Source: Rhodocyclales bacterium | GTDB taxonomy: Bacteria; Pseudomonadota; Gammaproteobacteria; Burkholderiales; Rhodocyclaceae | Assembly (NCBI GenBank): GCA_028292505.1 | Contig: JAQGMF010000033.1 | Coordinates: 52,634 to 116,633, forward strand | Length of the DNA stretch: 64,000 nt | Reading direction: 5' to 3' | Part shown: piece after piece, positions 45,762-58,035 of the stretch | Layout of the letters: every line of letters begins with the position of its first letter | Position numbering within the stretch: position 1 is the first letter of the stretch | Translations under genes and position numbers: made by a program | The notes under the pieces: generated by a model | What the model was told of the DNA's origin: nothing | Database searches by the model: none | What the model saw: only the letters and a program-made list of their open reading frames with translations

Positions 45762-46979
45762 TTACTCATGCCGCAACGCCTCAATCGGGTCCAGCCGCGC
45801 CGCCCGTTTCGCCGGCATGAATCCAAACAGTACCCCGATCCCTGCCGAAAATCCGAACGCCAGCAGGTTGATGAACAGATCGAACTCGTATGGCAGATGC
45901 ATGATGTTCGAGAGTGTGATCGACGCGATCAGCGACAGTGCGATGCCGATCACGCCGCCGAGTGAGGAGAGCACAACGGCTTCGACGAGGAATTGCCAAA
46001 GCACTTCGCGCTCCAGCGCACCGATGGCCAGGCGCGTGCCGATCTCGCGCGTGCGTTCGGTGACGGAGACCAGCATGATGTTCATGATGCCGATGCCGCC
46101 GACGAGCAGGCTTACGGCGGCAACGGCGCCGAGCAGGGCGGTGAGGACTTTCGTGGTGCTGGAAAGCGTCTGGGCGATCTGCTTGGTGTCGATGATCTGG
46201 AAGTTGTCGCCCTGCGCGCCTTGCAGGTTGCGGCGCTGGCGCATGAGGGCGGTGATGTCCTGCGTGACTTCTTCGGTGTCGTAGCCGTCCTTGGCCGAGA
46301 TGTAGATGGTCGGTATTTCCTGCGAGCTACTGGCACCCCACACGCGGCGCAGGAGTGTCTTGAGCGGCATCAGTATGACATCGTCCTGATCGTTGCCGAA
46401 GCCGCCCTGGCCTTTGGGTTTGAGCGTGCCGACGACTTCGCAGGTGAGCGCGCGAAAGCGCATTTTCTGGCCGAACGGATCGTGGCCGGCGAAGAGTTTG
46501 AGACGCAGTGTTTCGCCGATGATGCATGCCGCGCGGCCGCCTTCCTGCTCGGCATCGGAGAACATGCGCCCATCGGCGATTTCCCAGTTGGCGACGGAGA
46601 AGTAATCGTTGGTCACGCCGGTGGCTTGCGTGGTCCAGTTCTGTTGCAGGTAGACAGCGCTACCACCACGCAGCGCGCTGGGCGCGACGGCACGCACACC
46701 GGGAATTTCACGCTGGATGGCTTCAGCGTCGACGAGCTTGAAGTCAGGCGGTGACGAGCCACCGGTGCCGGCGCCAAAGCTGCGATTGGGCCGCATGATG
46801 AGCAGGTTGCTGCCGAGGCTGGAGACCTGTTCCTGGATCGAACGCGTCGCGCCATTGCCAAGCGTGACCATCGTCACTACGGCAGCTACGCCGATGACGA
46901 TACCGAGTGTGGTGAGAAACGCGCGCATGAGGTTGCGGCGGATTTCGCGGATAGCGAGGAGGAAGGCGTTCCAGATCAC
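45762..46979 (-). CDS. MacB-type ABC permease
   Basis: A 405-residue permease with one N-terminal helix (MRAFLTTLGIVIGVAAVVTM), a periplasmic MacB_PCD domain and three C-terminal helices: MNIMLVSVTERTREIGTRLAIGA, SSLGGVIGIALSLIASITL and LAFGFSAGIGVLFGFMPAKRAARLDPIEALRHE. The ATPase is encoded separately just upstream (47179-47871), unlike E. coli MacB, where both are fused. With the adaptor and outer-membrane genes it forms a tripartite pump that exports macrolides, peptides or similar compounds from the periplasm. Confidence 0.93.
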   Translation of the reverse strand: MIWNAFLLAIREIRRNLMRAFLTTLGIVIGVAAVVTMVTLGNGATRSIQEQVSSLGSNLLIMRPNRSFGAGTGGSSPPDFKLVDAEAIQREIPGVRAVAPSALRGGSAVYLQQNWTTQATGVTNDYFSVANWEIADGRMFSDAEQEGGRAACIIGETLRLKLFAGHDPFGQKMRFRALTCEVVGTLKPKGQGGFGNDQDDVILMPLKTLLRRVWGASSSQEIPTIYISAKDGYDTEEVTQDITALMRQRRNLQGAQGDNFQIIDTKQIAQTLSSTTKVLTALLGAVAAVSLLVGGIGIMNIMLVSVTERTREIGTRLAIGALEREVLWQFLVEAVVLSSLGGVIGIALSLIASITLSNIMHLPYEFDLFINLLAFGFSAGIGVLFGFMPAKRAARLDPIEALRHE

Positions 46980-47068
46980 GGCGGTGCCTTGTCTGACAGG
47001 TCACCGCACACGTGCCAAGTAGAGAGTTGCGAGGCAGCAGGGCTTACTTCAGCGACCCCTATTGCACT

Positions 47069-47138
47069 CGTCATCCCGGCGAAGGCCGGGATCCAGTGCG
47101 CGTAAAACCTCTGGATTCCGGCTTTCGCCGGAATGACG
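47069..47138. repeat. REP-like inverted element, variant arms
   Basis: CGTCATCCCGGCGAAGGCCGGG at the left pairs with a right-hand CCGGCTTTCGCCGGAATGACG, with ATCCAG/CTGGAT inner arms. It has the same layout as the GTCATTCCCGC elements but with GGC-rich arms. It lies between the two MacB-type genes. Confidence 0.85.
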
Positions 47139-47178
47139 GTAGTTTGCTTTTTCTGCGCGGAAAAAGTCGCATGCGTCA

Positions 47179-47871
47179 TTACGCAAATTCCTTGCGCGTA
47201 TCGTCGGCGACCAAGCCATCCACGAAACGGACAATGCGATGTGCATACTTCGCCATGTCAGGCTCATGCGTAACCATCAGCACGGTGATGCCACGTTCCT
47301 GGTTGAGTTGCGTGAGTAGCTGCATGATCTCGATGCTGCGCGCCGAATCGAGATTGCCGGTCGGCTCGTCGGCGAGCAGTACGCTCGGATTGGTGGCGAT
47401 GGCACGCGCGATGGCGACGCGTTGTTGCTGTCCGCCGGAAAGCTCCGCGGGGGTGTGGTGTTCCCAACCCGTCAGGCCGACCGAAGCGAGCGCCGCATGT
47501 GCCAGACGCCGCCGCTCTGCGGTTGATACACCGCGATAGAGCAGGGGCAGTTCGACATTCTCTTGCGCCGAAGTGCGGTTGAGCAGGTTGAAGCCCTGGA
47601 AGACGAATCCGAGATAATGCCGGCGTAATAAGGCGCGCTGGTCACGCGTCAGCGTCTCGACGTGGGCGCCTTCAAATACGTAAGCGCCCGTGCTCGGCGT
47701 GTCGAGACAACCGAGAATATTCATGGCGGTCGATTTGCCGGAACCGCTGGGGCCCATGACGGCGACGAACTCACCCTTGTCGATTTCGAGACTGACCCCG
47801 CGCAGGGCGTGCACGGCTGCCGTGCCCGTGCCATAGGTCTTGGTGATGTCATTGAGCTGCAGCAGGCTCAC
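47179..47871 (-). CDS. MacB-type ABC ATPase
   Basis: A 230-residue ATPase starting at GTG 47871, which overlaps the adaptor stop by GTGA. Walker A is GPSGSGKSTAM, Q-loop FVFQGFNLLNRTSAQENVELPL, signature LSGGQQQRVAIARAI, Walker B VLLADEPTGNLDS, switch VTHEPD. The frame is open upstream to 48021, but that is inside the adaptor gene. It is the energising subunit of the split MacB pump. Confidence 0.93.
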   Translation of the reverse strand: MSLLQLNDITKTYGTGTAAVHALRGVSLEIDKGEFVAVMGPSGSGKSTAMNILGCLDTPSTGAYVFEGAHVETLTRDQRALLRRHYLGFVFQGFNLLNRTSAQENVELPLLYRGVSTAERRRLAHAALASVGLTGWEHHTPAELSGGQQQRVAIARAIATNPSVLLADEPTGNLDSARSIEIMQLLTQLNQERGITVLMVTHEPDMAKYAHRIVRFVDGLVADDTRKEFA

Positions 47872-49178
47872 GGCTTGGCGCTTTCCTTCGAACCGCTTTC
47901 GACACGCGTGATCACTTCCAGTCCAGCAACGACGCCTTCGCCGCTGACTTCGGTATTGCGTCCGTCGGACAGGCCAAGCGTGACGACCATTGCAGTCGGT
48001 TTGCCGTTTTTCAATACCCATATGCGACCCGGCGCGCCGTTTGCCTTGCGACCCACTTGCGTGACTTCTTTCGGACGCCCGCCGCGCAAATTGGGTGGTG
48101 TGGGAAAGAGGCTCGATAGCACACTCTTGTTGCCGCTTGCTTGTGTCATATCCTGCGGTGGCGAGAAGCGCAATGCGGCATTGGGTACGTAGAGCACGTT
48201 CTTGCGCTCGGCAATGTGCAGGTCGGCAGATGCGGTCATGCCGGGGCGCAACGTCAGGTCCGAGTTATCGACTTGCAGGATGGTCTCGTAGCTGACGACG
48301 TTGTCGACCGTTTTCGAACCGTAGCGCACCTGGCGGACGCGTGCGTTGTACTGCTTGCCCGGCCACGCGTCGACGGTGAATGTCGCTTGCATACCGTCAC
48401 GCACCTGACCGACATCGGCTTCGGCTACGGCGACATTCAGGTCCATCTGCTTGAGGTCCTGCGCGATGGTGAACAGCACCGGAGCGGACAGCGAGGCCGC
48501 GACGGTCTGGCCGGGGTCGATGCTGCGCACGAGCACCGTGCCATTGATCGGCGAGCGGATCGTGGCCTTGGTGAGATCCGTTTCATTGGCATGCAGGGCG
48601 GCCGTGAACTGCGCGACGCTGGCCTCGGCGGCAGCGAGGGCGGCTTGCGTATTCTTCAGCTTGATGCGAGCGTCATCGAGCTCGCTGCCCGCGGGAAGTT
48701 GTCCGTTTGAAAGTTGCGCAACTTTTTCAAGACGGTTCAGCGCTGACTGCGCCTGATCGACATCGGCACGCGCCTGCAAGACCTTGGCTTGCAGGTTCTG
48801 GATGTTGGCGCGCGTTTGCGCCATCTGGTCCTGCAACTTGCTGGTGTTGAGCACTGCCAGGGGATCGCCACGATGGACCTTGCTGTTGTAGTCCACGAGC
48901 ACTTCGGCAATGGTGCCGGAGAGCTCCGAACTCACATCGACCTTGTTGGTCGGTTGCAAGGTGCCGGTGGCCGTGACGGTGGAGGCGAGATCGCCTGGCG
49001 TGACCTGCGCCGTGCGGAACTTCGGCGTGTCGTTGGAAGGACCGCGCAGCAGCAGCCAGCCTGAAATCGCAATGGCCGCCAAGACCAATACGACGATGGC
49101 ACGACGCAGCCAGCGTCGCCACGGCGTACGCGCTGCGGGGTTGAGAATGTCGTGAATGTCGGGATTCTTGTTTGTCAT
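47868..49178 (-). CDS. MacA-like periplasmic adaptor (HlyD/RND-type)
   Basis: A 436-residue membrane-fusion protein with one N-terminal helix (RRAIVVLVLAAIAISGWLLL), a lipoyl-like half (VDVSSELSGTIAEVLVDYNSKV), a long coiled coil (about 105-200: DQMAQTRANIQNLQAKVLQARADVDQAQSALNR), a second lipoyl half (IRSPINGTVLVRSIDPGQTV) and a beta-barrel/C-terminal part. It links the inner-membrane ABC pump to the outer-membrane channel encoded 7 bases upstream. The frame runs further upstream to 49304, but the helix start favours 49178. Confidence 0.92.
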   Translation of the reverse strand: MTNKNPDIHDILNPAARTPWRRWLRRAIVVLVLAAIAISGWLLLRGPSNDTPKFRTAQVTPGDLASTVTATGTLQPTNKVDVSSELSGTIAEVLVDYNSKVHRGDPLAVLNTSKLQDQMAQTRANIQNLQAKVLQARADVDQAQSALNRLEKVAQLSNGQLPAGSELDDARIKLKNTQAALAAAEASVAQFTAALHANETDLTKATIRSPINGTVLVRSIDPGQTVAASLSAPVLFTIAQDLKQMDLNVAVAEADVGQVRDGMQATFTVDAWPGKQYNARVRQVRYGSKTVDNVVSYETILQVDNSDLTLRPGMTASADLHIAERKNVLYVPNAALRFSPPQDMTQASGNKSVLSSLFPTPPNLRGGRPKEVTQVGRKANGAPGRIWVLKNGKPTAMVVTLGLSDGRNTEVSGEGVVAGLEVITRVESGSKESAKP

Positions 49179-49185
49179 ATTCTCA

Positions 49186-50637
49186 TTATTGCCCAACAAT
49201 GGCGCGAGTGCTTGATTGTGCGTCTGGTTGAGTATCAGTCTGCCAGCCGCCACCGAGTGCCTTGTAGAGTTGCACCAGCGCATTGGCCCTGTCGCCGCGG
49301 GCACTGGCCAGCGAGTCTTCTTGCGCGAGCTGTGTGCGTTGCGTGTCGAGCTGGGTGAGCAGGTCGGTCTGGCCTGCCTGAAAGCGGATCGTCGCCAGGC
49401 GCGCCGCCTCGCGCGCAGTGTCGGTAGCTACCTGCTGGATCAGCAGACGCTCACTGCTGCGCACCCAGGCATTGAGTGCTTTTTCGACATCGTTGAGCGC
49501 TTGGTTGATCGTCTGGCGATACGCCACGAATGCCTGATCGAGCAAGGCGGACTGGATCTCGATATTCTGCGTTATGCGTCCGGCATCGAAGACAGGGGCG
49601 GTGATGCTCGCTGCGAGATTGCGTGTGATGGAGTCGGCGCGTAGCAGGCCGGCGATGGACAAGGCATCGACGCCGATGCTGCCGGACAGATTGAGAATCG
49701 GATAGCGCTGCGCCTGTGCCACGCCGATCTGCGCGGTCTGTGCAGCAAGACGGCGCTCGGCAGCAGTGACGTCGGGACGTTGGCGCAGTGTATCGGCTGG
49801 GATGCCGACGGCGATATTCGTCGGTAGCCTGTCGAGCACCGCTGAGGGATCGCCAATCTGATTGCCAGTGGGCAGCAGCGCATCGATTTCCTGACGTGTG
49901 AGGCCGAGCAATAAGGCCAGCGCCAGTTTGTCTTCTTCGATGCTGCGTTGCAGGCTCGGGATGCTGGCGCGTGTCTGCTCGACGCTGCTACGCGCCTGGT
50001 TGATTTCGAGCCCCGACACCAGTCGTGCTTCGCTGCGCCATTGCGTGAGCTGCAAAGTCTGCTCGCGGCTGGAGAGGTTGGCGCGCGCGACATCGAGTCT
50101 GACTTCATCGGTTCGCAGGTTGATGTAGTCCGTTGCAACTTCGGCCGCCAGGGAAACACGCGTTGCGTCGAGGTCGGCTTCGCTCGCGGCGAGCGTGGCA
50201 TTGGCCGATTCGAGCGCGCGGCGTTGGCCGCCGAATATGTCGATTTCCCAACTGGCATCAAGGCCCGCAGAGAAATCATGCGTGCTGCCGCTGAGGGGGT
50301 CGTTGCCACGTGTACTGTTGCGCGAGGCAGACCCGTTGGCAGAAATGCTTGGGGCGTCCTGCACGGCCTGCAGCCCGCGCCGCGCGCGAGCTTCGCGCAG
50401 GCGGGCACGCGCCGTCTGTATATCCGGGCTGCTGGCGAGTGCGGCTTCGACAAGTTTGTCGAGGGTGCGGTCGCCGAGTTGTGCCCACCATTGGATCAGG
50501 CCGGCGGTGTTGGCCTCAGGGGTGACGGACCCATTGTGCCAGTCGGTTGGCGCGGCGCTATCGGGCCGTTTGTAATCAGGCCCGACGCTGGCGCAGGCCG
50601 CCAGTATGCTCAGCAAGAGCAACGTCGGCAGGCGCAT
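49186..50637 (-). CDS. NodT/OprM-type outer-membrane efflux lipoprotein
   Basis: A 483-residue TolC-family channel. From the ATG at 50637 it has a lipoprotein signal (MRLPTLLLLSILAAC-ASVGPDYKRP), then two repeats of the OEP fold, with LDASWEIDIFGGQRRALESANATLAASEADLDATRVSLAAEVATDYI and a C-terminal QLYKALGGGWQ, all typical of NodT. The frame is open to 50859 and starts at 50673 or 50691 cannot be excluded. It is first in the efflux operon and divergent from pyrG. Confidence 0.93.
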   Translation of the reverse strand: MRLPTLLLLSILAACASVGPDYKRPDSAAPTDWHNGSVTPEANTAGLIQWWAQLGDRTLDKLVEAALASSPDIQTARARLREARARRGLQAVQDAPSISANGSASRNSTRGNDPLSGSTHDFSAGLDASWEIDIFGGQRRALESANATLAASEADLDATRVSLAAEVATDYINLRTDEVRLDVARANLSSREQTLQLTQWRSEARLVSGLEINQARSSVEQTRASIPSLQRSIEEDKLALALLLGLTRQEIDALLPTGNQIGDPSAVLDRLPTNIAVGIPADTLRQRPDVTAAERRLAAQTAQIGVAQAQRYPILNLSGSIGVDALSIAGLLRADSITRNLAASITAPVFDAGRITQNIEIQSALLDQAFVAYRQTINQALNDVEKALNAWVRSSERLLIQQVATDTAREAARLATIRFQAGQTDLLTQLDTQRTQLAQEDSLASARGDRANALVQLYKALGGGWQTDTQPDAQSSTRAIVGQ

Positions 50638-50811
50638 TTTTGCCGCCGGGCACTTACGAAGAGAGTGAGGCATGAATGATTTGTGTCTCATTATTTTGTA
50701 CGAAGTATGCCGAGCTTCGCTGCACGATGCACACACGTCTTTCACCAAGCGCGACGAAATTTGTGGCCGATGGACCGGCATTCCATTGTGCAATCTCAAT
50801 GGAGCATTTGA

Positions 50812-52509
<1,698 letters not shown>

Positions 52510-52546
52510 GGATTACGGTGAAAAGGATAGTGAAAAGGACAGCGTC

Positions 52547-53386
52547 ATGAAACTTTGCGGATTCGATGTCGGTCTCGACAAACCGTTTTTCCTCATCGCG
52601 GGCCCATGCGTCATCGAGTCGCGCGAGATGGCGATGGAGACGGCCGCTGAACTGAAAGAAATCGCTGCTGCGCTGGGCATTCCCTTCATCTACAAGTCGT
52701 CGTTCGACAAGGCCAATCGCAGCTCGGGCAAAAGCTTTCGTGGCCCCGGCCGTGACAACGGTCTGGCCATTCTCAAGGAAGTGCGCGAGAAGATCGGCGT
52801 GCCGGTGCTGACCGATATTCATGGCATCGAAGACATTGCCGATGCGGCCGCTGCGGTCGACGTGTTGCAGACGCCGGCATTCCTGTGTCGCCAGACCGAT
52901 TTCATTCATGCGGCGGCGGCTTCCGGCAAACCGGTGAACATCAAGAAGGGCCAGTTCCTCGCGCCCGGCGATATGAAACAGGTCGTACTGAAGGCCAAGG
53001 AAGCGAACGGCGGCGCAGACACGATCATGGTCTGCGAGCGCGGCGCTTCGTTCGGCTACAACAATCTCGTGTCCGACATGCGCAGTCTCGCCATCATGCG
53101 CGAGACGGGTTGCCCGGTCGTGTTCGATGCCACGCACTCCGTGCAATTGCCGGGCGGGCAGGGCGACAAGAGCGGTGGTCAGCGCGAGCATGTGCCCGTG
53201 CTGGCGCGCGCGGCGATCGCTGCAGGTGTGGCAGGCGTTTTCATGGAAACGCATCCGAATCCGGCCGTGGCAATGTCGGATGGGCCGAACGCTTGGCCCT
53301 TGGGCAAGATGCGCGCTTTGCTGGCAACGCTGCAGCAGATCGATCGGGCCGTGAAGCAGGCCGGTTTTGCCGAGCTTGATCTATAA
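52547..53386 (+). CDS. kdsA: KDO-8-phosphate synthase
   Basis: A complete 279-residue 3-deoxy-D-manno-octulosonate 8-phosphate synthase: phosphoenolpyruvate plus arabinose 5-phosphate for LPS inner core. Motifs: [82 protein letters not shown]. It follows pyrG by 37 bp with no terminator visible. The organism is therefore a Gram-negative bacterium with LPS. Confidence 0.99.
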   Translation: MKLCGFDVGLDKPFFLIAGPCVIESREMAMETAAELKEIAAALGIPFIYKSSFDKANRSSGKSFRGPGRDNGLAILKEVREKIGVPVLTDIHGIEDIADAAAAVDVLQTPAFLCRQTDFIHAAAASGKPVNIKKGQFLAPGDMKQVVLKAKEANGGADTIMVCERGASFGYNNLVSDMRSLAIMRETGCPVVFDATHSVQLPGGQGDKSGGQREHVPVLARAAIAAGVAGVFMETHPNPAVAMSDGPNAWPLGKMRALLATLQQIDRAVKQAGFAELDL

Positions 53387-53401
53387 CGAGGCGTGCCGAG
53401 C

Positions 53402-53692
53402 ATGATTACGCATGTCGTTCTTTTCAGATTTCTCGACGGCGTAACGCGCGACAAGCCTGCTGTTCAGGCTATGCATTCAGCATTGCAGAAGCTACCCGGA
53501 CTGATCGACGAGATTCGCGACTGGCAATGTGGCTTCAACACGACGCCGGACGAGCAAGCCTGGGACTACATACTGGTCGCGAGCTTTCAGTCGCGCGCAG
53601 CGCTTTACAGTTATTTCGAACATCCTTCCCATGGGGAAGTGATGGAATTGGTGAACGAAGTTGCCGAGATACGTTTCGGCGATCTCGAATGA
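53402..53692 (+). CDS. Dabb (stress-response A/B barrel) protein
   Basis: A 96-residue Dabb-domain protein starting MITHVVLFRFLDGVTRDKP, with SRAALYSYFEHPSHGEVMELV typical of the family, which forms a dimeric alpha+beta barrel. A GTG at 53393 in the same frame is less likely than the ATG at 53402. Between kdsA and eno it is a frequent neighbour in beta-proteobacteria; no function is known. Confidence 0.85.
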   Translation: MITHVVLFRFLDGVTRDKPAVQAMHSALQKLPGLIDEIRDWQCGFNTTPDEQAWDYILVASFQSRAALYSYFEHPSHGEVMELVNEVAEIRFGDLE

Positions 53693-53831
53693 ACGCAAGG
53701 TGACCGAACGCAAGCTTGTCTGTACGCCGTCAAGCATTGGTCATGCAAAAACGTTAAAATCCGCTCGTTTTGCGACTCGTCCCGGATCAAGGTGGGCGAG
53801 AGCTGCCGAGTTGAGGTCAGATCATGGTTAA

Positions 53832-55136
<1,305 letters not shown>

Positions 55137-55164
55137 GTCTTACCTGGCAAGACGATCGAAGAAT

Positions 55165-55200
55165 GGGCCTGTGCGCGCAAGCGGACAGGCCCGTTTGTTT
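55165..55200 (+). terminator. Intrinsic terminator after eno
   Basis: Stem GGGCCTGT (55165-55172) with ACAGGCCC (55185-55192), a 12-base loop that can pair internally, then GTTTGTTT. Placed about 30 bases after the eno stop, upstream of ftsB. Confidence 0.8.
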
Positions 55201-55268
55201 TGTGAGCATTGTCTTTCAGACTTTTCGTTTCAGGTATCATCGCCGCGAACCCATTGCACACACTCTCC

Positions 55269-55574
55269 ATGCGCTGGCCCATCCTGATCATCTTCGCGTT
55301 GTTGGTCGCTCTGCAATATCCGTTATGGATGGGCAAGGGCAGCTGGTGGCATGTGCAGGACTCGCGCGCGCAACTCGAATCGCTGCGCGAAGCCAATCAG
55401 AAACTCGAACAGCGCAATGCCAATACGGCTGCGGAAGTGAAGGATCTGAAATCCGGTTACGAAGCCATTGAAGAGCGCGCGCGCTTCGAGCTGGGGCTGG
55501 TTAAGCCCGGCGAGGTCTTCGTGCAGATACCGGATACGCCCGCACCGCAGGCCTCTTCACCCGCACGGCAATAA
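55269..55574 (+). CDS. ftsB: Cell division protein FtsB
   Basis: A 101-residue FtsB from MRWPILIIFALLVALQYPLW; the frame also runs from 55209, but the helix must be N-terminal. One membrane helix (about 3-21) is followed by a coiled coil (QLESLREANQKLEQRNANTAAEVKDL) and the family-typical YEAIEERARFELGLVKPGEVF. FtsB bridges FtsL and FtsQ at the septum. Its location after eno matches many proteobacteria. Confidence 0.95.
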   Translation: MRWPILIIFALLVALQYPLWMGKGSWWHVQDSRAQLESLREANQKLEQRNANTAAEVKDLKSGYEAIEERARFELGLVKPGEVFVQIPDTPAPQASSPARQ

Positions 55575-55579
55575 ACGGC

Positions 55580-56023
55580 ATGTCGGCCGACATTGTCTTG
55601 AGGCCTGCCACGCTGCAAGACGCAGCCTTGCTCCTGGGCTGGCGCAACGATCCGCTCACCCGCCTTTCCAGCCACAGCGCTGATGAAATTCCTCTGGACG
55701 AACATTTGGCCTGGTTGAACCGGATATTGAGTGATCCGTTGCGACAACTGTTTATCGCGGAGGAAACGAGGGGACCGGTCGGGTCGGTTCGCGCGGACAA
55801 TGAATCCAATGGCATGACTTTGCTCTCGTGGACGGTTGCGCCAGACGCGCGCGGTCACGGTGTGGGCAAGCGCATGCTCGCTGCATTACTCCAAGAAACC
55901 ACTGGGCTGGTACGCGCGGAGGTGAAAATCGGCAACACCGCTTCCATGCGCATTGCGGAATCGGCGGGGCTGTTGCTGGTGCGCGAAGAGGGCGGCGTCT
56001 TGTACTACGAAGCGCGCTGCTAA
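55580..56023 (+). CDS. GNAT family N-acetyltransferase
   Basis: A 147-residue Gcn5-related acetyltransferase: an N-terminal IVLRPATLQDAALLLGWRNDP, core sheet, and the acetyl-CoA loop ARGHGVGKRMLAALL, then NTASMRIAESAGLLLVREEGG. It opens five bases after ftsB, with which it may be transcribed. The substrate is unknown; the WRNDPLTR stretch resembles amino-sugar or N-terminal amino-acid acetyltransferases. Confidence 0.85.
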   Translation: MSADIVLRPATLQDAALLLGWRNDPLTRLSSHSADEIPLDEHLAWLNRILSDPLRQLFIAEETRGPVGSVRADNESNGMTLLSWTVAPDARGHGVGKRMLAALLQETTGLVRAEVKIGNTASMRIAESAGLLLVREEGGVLYYEARC

Positions 56024-56113
56024 GCGAGCAGTGGCTTTTGTAGGTGCCGTGGGCAGCGCGAGCTGCACCCTTGACGCGTACATCCGGCGCAGTTCGCTTT
56101 GCTCACTGACGCC

Positions 56114-56836
56114 CTATGGTGAACCGAAACTCTGCAATTTCTTCCCGTCCCAGCGCAAACCGCAGGCATGTCCGTGCCAATCCGGCAGAACATGACGAAT
56201 GCATGTTGTCCCGTCGATGTTCAACGCGTGCCTTGCGGGGCGATGCGTGTGACCATGAATCATCAGGCTGGCGCTGCTATCGCGAAAAGCCTGCGCCACG
56301 GCATCAGCGTTCACGTCCATGATTTCGAGCGCCTTACCCTGTTTGGACATCTCGCTTTTGGCACGCAAGTCTTCGGCAATCTCGTGGCGTACGGCTAGCG
56401 GTTGCGCGAGAAACCGTGCCTGCCACGCAGGATTGCGCACCATGCTCCGGAACTGCTGGTAGGCATGGTCGTCCGTGCACAAGACATCGCCGTGCAGCAA
56501 TAAGCACTGCTGTTCGCCGAGCACGATGTTGACCGGCTCGGCGACGATCTCGACGCCGGTACGATGCGTGAAGGCTTCACCAAGCAGGAAGTCACGGTTA
56601 CCGACGATCAGCTTCGTCGGCACGCCGGCCGTGACAAACGCCTGCAATGCATCGGCGATGGCCGTGTTGAACGGACCGTCCACATCATCGTCGCCTGCCC
56701 AGTACTCGAACAGGTCGCCGAGTATCCACAATGCATCCGCTTCGCGCGCCTGATGCACGAGATAGCCGAGAAAAGCGTCGGTGCTTGCAGGCTCGGCGGG
56801 ACTGAGATGCAGGTCGGAGATGAAGTCGATTGTCAT
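56114..56836 (-). CDS. lpxH: UDP-2,3-diacylglucosamine diphosphatase LpxH
   Basis: A 240-residue calcineurin-like phosphoesterase of lipid A synthesis, converting UDP-2,3-diacylglucosamine to lipid X. Metal motifs are present: SDLHL (residues 7-11), GDLFEYWAG, VGNRDFL, LLHGDVLC and GHTHRPA. It lies downstream of ppiB on the same strand, as commonly seen in Burkholderiales. Confidence 0.96.
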   Translation of the reverse strand: MTIDFISDLHLSPAEPASTDAFLGYLVHQAREADALWILGDLFEYWAGDDDVDGPFNTAIADALQAFVTAGVPTKLIVGNRDFLLGEAFTHRTGVEIVAEPVNIVLGEQQCLLLHGDVLCTDDHAYQQFRSMVRNPAWQARFLAQPLAVRHEIAEDLRAKSEMSKQGKALEIMDVNADAVAQAFRDSSASLMIHGHTHRPARHALNIDGTTCIRHVLPDWHGHACGLRWDGKKLQSFGSP

Positions 56837-56892
56837 ATGTCCGTCATGCCCGTGCGTGCCAGGTTATTCCGGAACGACGTATCGACTTCGGC

Positions 56893-57384
56893 TCAGACGA
56901 CTTCGGCCTTGTCGATGACGACTGCCTCGACAGGCACGTCCTGGTGAAAACCGCCACGGCCCGTCTTGACGGCCTTGACCTGGTTCACCACATCCATGCC
57001 GTCGACAACCTTGCCGAATACGCAGTAACCCCAGCCCTGTGTGGACTCGCTACTGAAGTTGAGGAAGTCGTTGTTCGAGACATTGATGAAGAACTGCGCA
57101 GTGGCTGAATGCGGATCGGAGGTACGCGCCATGGCGACGGTGCCGATCTCGTTCTTGAGACCGTTGTTGGCTTCGTTCTTGATCTGGCCCTTGGTCGTCT
57201 TCTGGGCCATGTCTGGCGTCATGCCACCGCCTTGAATCATGAAGTCGTTGATGACGCGGTGAAAAATGGTGCCGTCATAATGACCGGACTCGACATAGGC
57301 GAGGAAATTCTTGACGGTCTCGGGTGCTTGATCGGGGAAAAGTTCCAGCGTGATGTCACCAAAGCGGGTTTGTAGTTTGACCAT
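56893..57384 (-). CDS. ppiB: Cytoplasmic peptidyl-prolyl isomerase (cyclophilin)
   Basis: A 163-residue cyclophilin without a signal peptide, [20 protein letters not shown]. Core motifs [38 protein letters not shown] and [15 protein letters not shown] carry the active-site residues. A start at 57390 is possible; 57384 has the better-spaced GGAA. It is paired with the secreted cyclophilin gene just upstream. Confidence 0.95.
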   Translation of the reverse strand: MVKLQTRFGDITLELFPDQAPETVKNFLAYVESGHYDGTIFHRVINDFMIQGGGMTPDMAQKTTKGQIKNEANNGLKNEIGTVAMARTSDPHSATAQFFINVSNNDFLNFSSESTQGWGYCVFGKVVDGMDVVNQVKAVKTGRGGFHQDVPVEAVVIDKAEVV

Positions 57385-57426
57385 GATCATGTTCCGTTTT
57401 ATGAATAATTTTGAAGGTGCCGCTGC

Positions 57427-58035
57427 TTACTTTTCAGTTGTCGTCATGACACGGGCGCTGTTCACGACGATAGGTGTGCGCGGTACGTCGCCCATGCCGT
57501 TACTGCCCATGCCAGTCGGGATCGTCGCCATCTTGTTGACCACATCCATGCCTTCGATGACTTTGCCGAAAACGGCATAACCGACACCGTCGGGGCTAGG
57601 ATAGTCGAGCATCTTGTTGTCGACGAAATTGATGAAGAACTGCGAGGTCGCGGAGTTGGGGTCGGAGGTGCGCGCCATCGCGATGCTGCCGGTGACATTG
57701 CGCAGTCCGTTCTTCGATTCGTTGTCGATGGGCGCGCGCGTCGACTTCTGTTGCATGTCCTTGCCGAAACCGCCGCCCTGCGCCATGAAGCCCGGAATCA
57801 CACGATGGAAAATGGTGTTGTCATATTGCTTGTCTTCCACGTACTTGAGGAAGTTGGCAACCGACTTGGGCGCTTTCTCCGCATTGAGCTCCACCGTGAA
57901 GCTGCCCAGCGAGGTATCGAATTTCACGCGCGGCGCATCGCTAGCCCATGCGCCAGCGGCGAGGATGAAACCGAAAATCGCGAGAACGGTCTTGCGCTGA
58001 AATGCCTTGAAGAAGCTCGAAGTGGTGAAGTTCAT
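57427..58035 (-). CDS. ppiA: Periplasmic peptidyl-prolyl isomerase (cyclophilin)
   Basis: A 202-residue cyclophilin with a signal peptide (KTVLAIFGFILAAGAWA). Motifs [40 protein letters not shown] and GYAVFGKVIEGMDVVNKM. From ATG 58035 it overlaps the L,D-transpeptidase stop by ATGA and has a GAGGG site at 6 bases. It probably helps fold exported proteins. Confidence 0.95.
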   Translation of the reverse strand: MNFTTSSFFKAFQRKTVLAIFGFILAAGAWASDAPRVKFDTSLGSFTVELNAEKAPKSVANFLKYVEDKQYDNTIFHRVIPGFMAQGGGFGKDMQQKSTRAPIDNESKNGLRNVTGSIAMARTSDPNSATSQFFINFVDNKMLDYPSPDGVGYAVFGKVIEGMDVVNKMATIPTGMGSNGMGDVPRTPIVVNSARVMTTTEK